From a virus, in the IMG/VR virus record IMGVR_UViG_3300043409_001949, positions 1 to 38,641 of that record: a stretch of DNA of 38,641 nucleotides; one strand, written 5' to 3'. Position 1 is the stretch's first letter, and each line of letters starts with the position of its first letter. The translations under genes were made by a program, and so were the position numbers. Below are positions 33,565-38,641 of this stretch, piece by piece. Under the pieces are notes generated by a model. That model searched no databases and had not been told where the DNA came from. It saw only the letters and a list, made by a program, of their open reading frames with translations.

Positions 33565-34311
33565 TTAAGAAAACAGCGTCCGTGCGTTTATTCGCTGTTC
33601 TGCAATTTTAAAATATGCTTCGTCTTTCTCTATTCCTATAAAATTTCGATTAATATTTTTACAAGCTACACCAGTACTTCCGCTACCCATAAAAGGGTCT
33701 AATACTAAATCGTTTTCATTACTAGAATTTAAAATATAGTATTGCATTAATCCTATTGGCTTTTCGGTTGGATGTACTTTGTTCCCAATTATATTATTAA
33801 ATTCGTGTACAGTCTTACTATCACCCATACTATTAATGTACTTTGCTTTGCCTTTTCTGCAAAAAATAACATACTCGCAATTCTTCATGTAAAATTGAGA
33901 AGGTGTGCAATTGTTTTTCTTCCATATCAAAAAGTTATGTATTTTAAAACCTGCCTTTTCTATTTTATTAGCCATTTCTAAAAGATTTGTAGAATTAACC
34001 ATTATGTATGCGTGAGTTCCATTTTTTAATACCCTAAAACATTCTGATAACCAATCTTCAAAATTTGGAATTGATTTCATTAGTTCCCTATTGCCACTCA
34101 ATATCCCTTTTGGTCTAATTGAATTTTTACCATTACTATCTCCGCCAGTTATGATTTTATAGGGCGGGTCTGTTAATAATAAATCTATACTTTCGGATTT
34201 TATGTCTTTTAACTTAATTAAACAATCCCCTAAAAAAACCTGTGCATAACACTGCATACCCAAAAGAGGGGCATCCGTGGTTAAATCGGGTTTAGTGCTT
34301 TCTATATTCAT
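33565..34311 (-). CDS. N6-adenine/N4-cytosine DNA methyltransferase (cassette gene)
   Basis: 248 aa in the long form. DPPY (48-51) followed much later by the SAM-binding DPFMGSGS (205-212) is the beta-type order of N6/N4 methyltransferases. A HPTEKP motif is present before motif I. Likely protects phage DNA from host restriction. The natural start is probably ATG 34257, which itself lies within site L; the frame is open 18 codons further into the attC loop. Second methyltransferase carried on a cassette in this genome. Confidence 0.92.
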   Translation of the reverse strand: MNIESTKPDLTTDAPLLGMQCYAQVFLGDCLIKLKDIKSESIDLLLTDPPYKIITGGDSNGKNSIRPKGILSGNRELMKSIPNFEDWLSECFRVLKNGTHAYIMVNSTNLLEMANKIEKAGFKIHNFLIWKKNNCTPSQFYMKNCEYVIFCRKGKAKYINSMGDSKTVHEFNNIIGNKVHPTEKPIGLMQYYILNSSNENDLVLDPFMGSGSTGVACKNINRNFIGIEKDEAYFKIAEQRINARTLFS

Positions 34312-34375
34312 TAGTGCTTAATTTAAAATTTTCTACTATTTATCCCCTACTTCGGGTATGCTTTTACGTTGGCAG
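34241..34375 (-). repeat. attC-like site L
   Basis: Outer boxes are TGTGCATAAC (34241-34250) and GTTGGCA (34368-34374). The arms GCATACCCAAAAGAGGGG and CCCCTACTTCGGGTATGC are complementary over about 14 of 18 positions. The loop contains AGTGCTTAATTTAAAATTTTC, like the other sites. Confidence 0.75.
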
Positions 34376-34380
34376 TAATG

Positions 34381-34692
34381 CTAAGAACCGTTGCCATCGA
34401 CAATTGTAACCTTAGCATCTTTACCTTGTTTTTTCAACTCATCATTTAATAATTCAATCATTTGTTCACTCCCATCTTTTAACCCAGCACGATAATATTC
34501 TTGGATTAATTCTTTCCTTAAATCTTTGCGACTTTGAATATTAAATAAGCTAATAGAAATGACCAAAAACAAAATGGCAAATGGAGTGTAAGGGCTTTCA
34601 AAGACCAATGAGAAAGGTTTAAGTGTAATAATAGGTTTTGAGCTGTAAATCATAACAGCAACAAAGAATAATAACCAAAGAAATGTTTTCAT
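34381..34692 (-). CDS. cassette gene, small membrane protein
   Basis: 103 aa from ATG 34692. Two hydrophobic helices (TFLWLLFFVAVMIYS and FAILFLVISISLFNI) precede a charged helical tail (SRKDLRKELIQEYYRAGLKDG). The frame is also open upstream through the CAAC box of site M. Family not recognised; membrane-located cytosolic-tail protein. Confidence 0.65.
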   Translation of the reverse strand: MKTFLWLLFFVAVMIYSSKPIITLKPFSLVFESPYTPFAILFLVISISLFNIQSRKDLRKELIQEYYRAGLKDGSEQMIELLNDELKKQGKDAKVTIVDGNGS

Positions 34693-34725
34693 TTTAAAAT
34701 AATTTAATTGTGAATAAAAAGCACT

Positions 34726-34858
34726 ACTGCCAACATTACATATACAAAAGCAGGTCAAAAGTGCAAATTTTCAGCTTTTGTACGTTGGTTGAACTTTAGG
34801 AAGTAAACGAGCTTTAGTATTTCAAAGCCCTGCCTTCGTATATGCTCAACGTTGTACG
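34726..34858 (-). repeat. attC-like site M
   Basis: Outer boxes are ACTGCCAAC (34725-34733) and GTTGTACG (34851-34858). The arms CATATACAAAAGCAGG and CCCTGCCTTCGTATATGC pair well. R boxes are GTTG-type rather than GTTA-type. Confidence 0.7.
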
Positions 34859-34873
34859 TAACTTTAAAAGACA

Positions 34874-35404
34874 CTAACATTCTAAAATATGTTTTGACAT
34901 TTTAATTACGTACCTTAACTTTATAGGCGACCTTTTGCCACTGAATAATGACACTTCAAAACAATAATTATTTATAAATTCTTGAAAAGTAATCATTCTA
35001 TTGGCATACATAAAAAAACCATTAATAAGAAAAGTATAAAAACTATCCATTTGATAACAATATGATTTTTTTCTATAAAAAGCCTTGACAGATTTATATA
35101 ATTCATTTTTACCTTTCGCCCCTAATCTTGATTTTACTTGCTCAATACAATCTTTAAGTGCCAAATATTTATCAATAGCATTATCCGAGCTTTCATTTTC
35201 TTCTGAAATAAATTCTTGTGGCTTTGTTTCCTTCGTTACTACTATTTGATTACAAAAATCAGATAAACTTTCAGCTTGATTCCAATTTAAAGGTTTGTTT
35301 TTTGCTATTCTTTTTGCCAAATCAAAATCCCTATGGGCTGTATATAGCCAACAAAAAAGATAAAGCCTTTCTATTCTATTATAATTTCTATTTGATATTT
35401 TCAT
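34874..35404 (-). CDS. cassette gene, hypothetical 176-aa protein
   Basis: Basic, aromatic-rich helical protein (RIERLYLFCWLYTAHRDFDLAKRI ... FLINGFFMYANRMITFQEF). No known domain. The ATG lies about 25 bp inside the end box of site N and the stop about 15 bp before that of site M, so this is one simple cassette. Confidence 0.65.
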   Translation of the reverse strand: MKISNRNYNRIERLYLFCWLYTAHRDFDLAKRIAKNKPLNWNQAESLSDFCNQIVVTKETKPQEFISEENESSDNAIDKYLALKDCIEQVKSRLGAKGKNELYKSVKAFYRKKSYCYQMDSFYTFLINGFFMYANRMITFQEFINNYCFEVSLFSGKRSPIKLRYVIKMSKHILEC

Positions 35405-35429
35405 TTTTAACGATTTAATAAAAAAGCTA

Positions 35430-35562
35430 CGTACAACATTGCATTGGCAAAAGCAGGGCTGACGTACTAATTTTGAACATTTGTAATACTATTGGGCATC
35501 GATAAGTAATTGAACAGAAGTGCTACTATTCCCTGCCTTCGCCAATGCTTCAACGTTATATG
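35430..35562 (-). repeat. attC-like site N
   Basis: Outer boxes are CGTACAAC (35430-35437) and GTTATATG (35555-35562). The arms GCATTGGCAAAAGCAGGG and CCCTGCCTTCGCCAATGC are fully complementary apart from the central base region. Its left ~65 bp are nearly identical to the left part of site Q at 36366. Confidence 0.8.
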
Positions 35563-35567
35563 CCATT

Positions 35568-35849
35568 TTAGGAAGGCGTTACATTTTCAAAATCAGATTC
35601 TACAAATCCCTTCTTTGCATAATCAACAATTTCTTGTAATTCTTCATTTGAAATCATATTTGGACAATTATCCGAAAATTGAAAATATATTGTATCATCT
35701 GTGAATCTTACAACTATATCACATACTTCCATAATATAATAATCAGGTGCAAAGCCTGGTGTATTATCTACTTTTTTTGTTACTTGATAGCTGTAACGTG
35801 TGCCTCTAATTGAGTGCATTAATTGTGGTTTGAATTTTAATCTTGACAT
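35568..35849 (-). CDS. cassette gene, hypothetical 93-aa protein
   Basis: A small beta-rich basic-then-acidic protein (KFKPQLMHSIRGTRYSYQVTKK ... VVRFTDDTIYFQFSDN). No family recognised. The ATG follows the loop-type sequence AGAATTACTAACTTTTAAA, seen before several cassette starts; the stop is a few bases from site N. Confidence 0.65.
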   Translation of the reverse strand: MSRLKFKPQLMHSIRGTRYSYQVTKKVDNTPGFAPDYYIMEVCDIVVRFTDDTIYFQFSDNCPNMISNEELQEIVDYAKKGFVESDFENVTPS

Positions 35850-35869
35850 TTTGTTGTTATTTAAAAGTT

Positions 35870-35934
35870 AGTAATTCTATTTAAGTTTTGTGCTATAATT
35901 CCCGCCCTGACAGCAAGCCGAGAAACGTTAGCTG
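35870..35934 (-). repeat. attC half site O
   Basis: Loop-type sequence AGTAATTCTATTTAAG, right arm CCCGCCCTGACAGCAAGCC and end box GTTAGCTG (35927-35934). No complementary left arm is present between it and the 93-aa gene, so the site seems to have lost its upstream half. Confidence 0.5.
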
Positions 35935-35939
35935 ATATG

Positions 35940-36335
35940 CTATGACCGCTTCGTAATAGGCATTCTTAATGGACTTATGACTTGTGGCATATCATCGTTT
36001 GGGTGAATTATCTCGTATTCCCAAAAGACAATATTTGCATTATTCATTTCTTCAATTGGATAACACTCATCAAAAGCCATTTTTGTAAAAACATATTGAA
36101 AAGTTGTTTTTTTGTTTTTAGTAATGTCGCCAAAAAATAAAGTGGAATGGTTGTAATTCCATTTTACTGAAAAAATTTTGCCTCTGTTTTCAAAAAGTAT
36201 TATGCTGAAAAAGTTTTGTGAACGACTTGCTAAATGCGAAGTATCGTTTTTTATATGCTTTACGTTTTCAAAATACTTTTTAAAAAATTTAAGTGTTTTC
36301 TTAAATGATTTTTCATTGTTAATTATTGTATTCAT
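35940..36335 (-). CDS. cassette gene, hypothetical 131-aa protein
   Basis: N-terminal basic helix (KSFKKTLKFFKKYFENVKHIK), then a beta region (FFSIILFENRGKIFSVKWNY) and an EYEIIHPNDDMPQ tail. Not recognised. The stop is 5 bp from half site O; the start is 30 bp inside the CGCTAAC box of site Q. Confidence 0.65.
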   Translation of the reverse strand: MNTIINNEKSFKKTLKFFKKYFENVKHIKNDTSHLASRSQNFFSIILFENRGKIFSVKWNYNHSTLFFGDITKNKKTTFQYVFTKMAFDECYPIEEMNNANIVFWEYEIIHPNDDMPQVISPLRMPITKRS

Positions 36336-36365
36336 TTCTTTAAAATTTATTATCGTTTGACGAAA

Positions 36366-36500
36366 GCGCTAACATTGCATTGGCAAAAGCAGGGCTGACG
36401 TACTAATTTTGAACATTTGTAATCCTATTGAACATTGTGCAAGGGATGAACTTTTGTGCTAATAATCGCCTCCTTCGTATAGCGTCATCCGTCGTGTGTG
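36366..36500 (-). repeat. attC-like site Q, arms mismatched (hybrid)
   Basis: The left box is GCGCTAAC (36366-36373) with left arm GCATTGGCAAAAGCAGGG, the same as site N. The right arm CCTCCTTCGTATAGCG does not pair with it but resembles the right arm of site M. The end box is GTCGTGTG in place of GTT. It looks like halves of two sites joined. Confidence 0.55.
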
Positions 36501-36505
36501 TGCCA

Positions 36506-37123
36506 TTAAGCCGACACACCTAAAGTTTTACCAATAATAAATCGTTTTATCTTGTAACAAGTATTAGGGGTTAATCCTGAATAATTGTCCGTTTGAAAGA
36601 AGTTGAAACGTTGATTTAAAAGCATATCGCTATCATCATCAATTATGGCGTATTTGTGAAAATTAAAATAATGGCATCCGTGAGTTTCTGGTTTGATATT
36701 ATCTTTTAACCATTTTGATATTTCAACACCTCTTTCATATCCTAAATGTTCGGTTTTAGAAATAACTTTAAATGTGCCACCGCAATAATCAAATATTTCT
36801 TGTAGTTGTTCAACTGTTTTACCTATTCGCCAAGTAGAACTAACAACCACTTCTGCATTTATTTCTTTGCACAATTCATTAAACCATTGTATTCGTTCTC
36901 TACAAATTTGAGATGAATAATATTCCATTCTTTCAATTTGCTTTGCTTTTAGGATTTTACGAAGTGTTTTTTTTGCCTCTTTATAATCTTGAAATTGCTT
37001 TGAATGGTAAAATATTTGACAATTAAATACACCATCTACATCAAGAAAAATTAACGGCACATAACACTGGTTTGGCAAAATTGCCGTTTCGTCTTTCAAT
37101 TCAACTTTATCCATAATTTTCAA
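36506..37123 (-). CDS. HAD-family phosphatase, RNA-repair type (cassette gene)
   Basis: 205 aa in the long form. Motif I LIFLDVDGVFN (24-34), motif II VVVSSTWRIG (92-101) and motif IV AIIDDDSDML (159-168) define a HAD domain of the kind seen in Swiss-army-knife RNA repair proteins, which process RNA ends. The core begins at the GTG (codon 22, 37058-37060) that overlaps the GTTATGTG box of site P; the frame is open 21 codons further upstream through the attC. It could counter tRNA-cleaving host defences; that is inference. Confidence 0.8.
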   Translation of the reverse strand: MKIMDKVELKDETAILPNQCYVPLIFLDVDGVFNCQIFYHSKQFQDYKEAKKTLRKILKAKQIERMEYYSSQICRERIQWFNELCKEINAEVVVSSTWRIGKTVEQLQEIFDYCGGTFKVISKTEHLGYERGVEISKWLKDNIKPETHGCHYFNFHKYAIIDDDSDMLLNQRFNFFQTDNYSGLTPNTCYKIKRFIIGKTLGVSA

Positions 37124-37171
37124 CTTTTGTTTTCAAAATCCCGCCCTTCTGGTAGCTGCAAACCGTTATGC
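37057..37171 (-). repeat. attC-like site P, arms weakly paired
   Basis: Outer boxes are GCACATAAC (37057-37065) and GTTATGC (37165-37171). The left arm ACTGGTTTGGCAAAATTGCC and right arm CTGGTAGCTGCAAACC pair only in the box-proximal GGTTTG/CAAACC part. The arms seem to come from different sites, as in Q. Confidence 0.55.
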
Positions 37172-37177
37172 ACAATT

Positions 37178-37372
37178 CTAAGAAGCACCACTATTTGACA
37201 ATTCTTTATATTTAAAATACCAAAAAAGCGACTTAGCCCTTGACTTTGGCAAAGGTTTCTTCTCACTCAAATAACTTGAAAGGTCGCCTTTGTTGAACCC
37301 TAAATCTTGACAAATGTCATTTTGATTTAATCCGTACTTTTGCATTTCTGCAATAATTTCTTTTATTTGCAT
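37178..37372 (-). CDS. Cro/C1-type HTH protein (cassette gene)
   Basis: 64 aa. LNQNDICQDLGFNKGDLSSYLSEKKPLP (15-42) is a helix-turn-helix of the XRE/Cro type; the helix pair and SSYL recognition helix are clear. Probably a DNA-binding regulator for neighbouring cassettes or the phage. The stop is followed by the GCATAAC box of site P. Confidence 0.75.
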   Translation of the reverse strand: MQIKEIIAEMQKYGLNQNDICQDLGFNKGDLSSYLSEKKPLPKSRAKSLFWYFKYKELSNSGAS

Positions 37373-37410
37373 TGTCTTATTTGGATTAACTTGACACTAA
37401 GCCAGTAGGC

Positions 37411-37445
37411 ATAAGCCCCCACAATTTGGAGGGCTTATTTTTTTT
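37411..37445 (+). terminator. plus-strand rho-independent terminator in the cassette array
   Basis: ATAAGCCC ... GGGCTTAT with a 12-bp loop followed by eight T on the plus strand. On the minus strand no T-run follows, so it stops transcription running against the genes. There is no plus-strand gene upstream. Confidence 0.6.
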
Positions 37446-37596
37446 ATTTGATTATCTGTAAATTTTTATTGTAATGTGGGTTCATTATTGTTGTAAACTC
37501 TAAACTCATTGTTTCTTTTTTTCCTGTTTTATCAAATCTTTCTTTTGAAAATCCGATTACTCTTTTGTCTGTGATTTCGGTAACTACTAATGTCAT
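37444..37596 (-). CDS. cassette gene, 50-aa protein
   Basis: From ATG 37596: MTLVVTEITDKRVIGFSKER, then FDKTGKKETMSLEFTTIMNPHY. Probably a small beta-barrel fragment or single-domain protein; family unknown. The frame also runs upstream through the end box of site R to ATG 37641 in its loop. Confidence 0.55.
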   Translation of the reverse strand: MTLVVTEITDKRVIGFSKERFDKTGKKETMSLEFTTIMNPHYNKNLQIIK

Positions 37597-37613
37597 TTGA
37601 ACATTTGTACTAC

Positions 37614-37687
37614 TATTAAACGGTATGGGTAAATTGAACATTTGTGCTAAATTTCCCCTGCTTCATAAATACCCAAACCGTTATAGG
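37614..37687 (-). repeat. attC-like site R (short)
   Basis: Minus-strand layout CTATAAC, GGTTTGGGTA, loop, TACCCATACC, GTTTAAT; right end box GTTATAGG (37680-37687), left box ATTAAAC (37615-37621). At 74 bp it is the shortest site and the pairing of the arms is clear. The TAA stop of the 77-aa gene lies inside the end box. Confidence 0.7.
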
Positions 37688-37914
37688 CAGTGCTGAACAT
37701 CCGAAATTGCAGACTTTACTTCCTGCCAATAATTTATCACAGCACACGCTTCATCGCCTGACCAATCTCTTGCACAATCAATCAGTATTACATCAACGGC
37801 AATCAAGGCACATTTTTTAGCAGTGTCAAAGCACATTGGATAGTTACCCATAATATCATCTACCTGATACATTTTGTTGAATATTTCTTGTGCCTTTTCT
37901 TTTGGTTTCATCAT
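37681..37914 (-). CDS. cassette gene, hypothetical 77-aa protein
   Basis: Helical, Cys-containing protein (EKAQEIFNKMYQVDDIMG, then CALIAVDVILIDCARDW). The layout (K-E-K-A-x-E-I/L-F-x-K at the start) recalls many small phage and bacterial helical proteins of unknown role. The stop is in the end box of site R. It is the outermost cassette gene on this side. Confidence 0.65.
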   Translation of the reverse strand: MMKPKEKAQEIFNKMYQVDDIMGNYPMCFDTAKKCALIAVDVILIDCARDWSGDEACAVINYWQEVKSAISDVQHCL

Positions 37915-38053
37915 TTCTATTTAAGTTTTGTTTTTCAAATGAGCTTTATTATTTGCTTTTTAACTGTTCGCAATAAATGTTTCACTAAATATTATAATAG
38001 TACAATAAATAATCTTGTTTATGCGTAAATTTAGAAGCCATCCATTGGTTATA

Positions 38054-38223
38054 TTATATTTTATCGTCAGAATCTCTTCCATTGTCTGGGATGCTGAATA
38101 TTTGTACTTGGTTTAACTTCTCCCCATCTGTTGTTACGTCTATCTGCTGTGTTGTCCTTCCTATCCCTCTGTCTAGCAATTTATCGATTATTTCAAACCC
38201 TTTCCCGCTTATAATTTTTATTT
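38054..38223 (-). pseudogene. start-less remnant of a phage protein
   Basis: Downstream of the DnaA-like gene a frame without ATG/GTG codes for ISGKGFEIIDKLLDRGIGR then TTQQIDVTTDGEKLNQVQ and FSIPDNGRDSD. This is typical of the C-terminus of a conserved Bacteroidota phage protein (TTQ-[RHE]-x-D-V-T-T-D/E-G with IPDNGRD). The upstream part is absent; the frame is -1 relative to the DnaA-like gene and I see no slippery heptamer. It could be a deletion remnant, or use ATT/ATA as start. Confidence 0.45.
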
Positions 38224-38631
38224 TTATATATGTTTTAATTCTTGTAAAACTTTATTATATTTTTTCCTGAAAAAAGGGTCATATTCCATAAAGTCGTTAA
38301 ACTTATTTAATGAATTAATTATCGTAGTGTGGTCTTTTTTTTCTAAAGTAAACCAATTACTTAGTCCATTCAATGTAATATCTTTTATAAAATACTTTTT
38401 AACAATATAAATTCCTGCGAATCTAGCCTCTGATGCTTCTCTTGTCCTGTTTTTACTAAATATTATTTCCTTGGTTAATTTTATTTTTTTACTAGAGAAA
38501 TTATTTATTAACGCCTCTATTATCCTAATTTCTTCATCCTTTGAATTTTCATCTAAGTATCTTTGTTTTATTTTACTTACGCCATTATCCAAATTTTTCA
38601 CTATTAAACTTCTTTGGCTAAAAAAATACAT
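38224..38631 (-). CDS. DnaA domain IV-like protein (possibly partial)
   Basis: 135 aa. TREASEARFAGIYIVKKYF, then LSNWFTLEKKDHTTIINSLNKF resembles DnaA domain IV: the A-R-x-x-A-I/M-Y-L helix and the D-H-T-T-V signature loop that contacts the DnaA box. No AAA+ domain is present. A phage protein with only this domain could bind DnaA boxes or the replication origin. The ATG at 38631 is 10 bp from the window edge, so it could continue. Confidence 0.75.
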   Translation of the reverse strand: MYFFSQRSLIVKNLDNGVSKIKQRYLDENSKDEEIRIIEALINNFSSKKIKLTKEIIFSKNRTREASEARFAGIYIVKKYFIKDITLNGLSNWFTLEKKDHTTIINSLNKFNDFMEYDPFFRKKYNKVLQELKHI

Positions 38632-38641
38632 ATTTAATTTT

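Noticed and set aside
1-37687. Dispersed inverted repeats as a CRISPR array
   Set aside because: Repeats are long, differ in loop sequence, are spaced by genes and not by uniform short spacers, and no cas gene is seen.
1-37687. Dispersed inverted repeats as MITEs or IS remnants
   Set aside because: There is one per gene with boxes abutting the stop codons, arms differ between sites and no target duplications are seen; attC architecture explains the pattern better.
1-38641. tRNA or rRNA genes
   Set aside because: No cloverleaf-like segment with a T-arm (GTTCGA-type) and no rRNA-like stretch was found by eye; a tRNA scan would settle it.

Overview
The window is strongly AT-rich and reads as the genome of a tailed phage (siphovirus type, HK97-fold capsid) of a Bacteroidota host, probably a flavobacterium. 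The evidence for the host is the low GC, start codons preceded by A-rich stretches rather than Shine-Dalgarno boxes, and promoters of the TTG-N18-20-TAnnTTTG type. Nearly every gene lies on the minus strand, so transcription runs from high to low coordinates.

Phage blocks, in transcription order: (D) 38054-38641, a protein resembling DnaA domain IV and a start-less gene remnant; (C) 30930-33454, a recombination module with a DUF1071-like single-strand annealing protein, a FEN-type 5'-3' exonuclease and small genes; (B) 26628-29127, a NinG-like nuclease and the small and large terminase; (A) 2455-24593, the structural and lysis cluster: GTG-started portal, a 38-aa ATGA-coupled ORF, prohead protease, major capsid protein, connectors, a 1470-aa fibre with an SGNH hydrolase domain, major tail protein plus terminator, two chaperone-position genes, tape measure, tail/baseplate proteins, holin candidate, M15 endolysin, spanin-like protein and terminator.

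Between these blocks, at transcription-unit boundaries, sit four groups of unrelated small genes: 1-2420, 24884-26467, 29231-30925 and 33552-37914. Almost every gene there is followed by a roughly 75-140 bp imperfect inverted repeat. Its outer ends are TAAC and GTTA-type boxes, its inner arms complement each other across unpaired spacers, and its loop is variable. This is the architecture of integron attC sites, one gene per site. I count about fifteen two-armed sites and four half sites. The cargo includes a C5-cytosine methyltransferase, an N6/N4 methyltransferase, a phosphoribosyltransferase-like protein, an AbiEii/MNT-like nucleotidyltransferase, a HAD/RNA-repair-type phosphatase, a Cro-like HTH protein, an ASCH-like protein and many unknowns. 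No integron integrase is visible in the window.

The most notable signal is therefore a phage whose accessory regions look like integron gene cassettes scattered over at least four loci. Two details support this: stop codons often lie inside the attC end box, and many cassette ORFs run in frame back through the attC half to an ATG in its loop, as if the site supplied the translation start. Two of the phage operons begin with an identical 76-bp promoter/operator segment, and both copies abut a cassette group. All family assignments come from motif recognition by eye; no database search was run.
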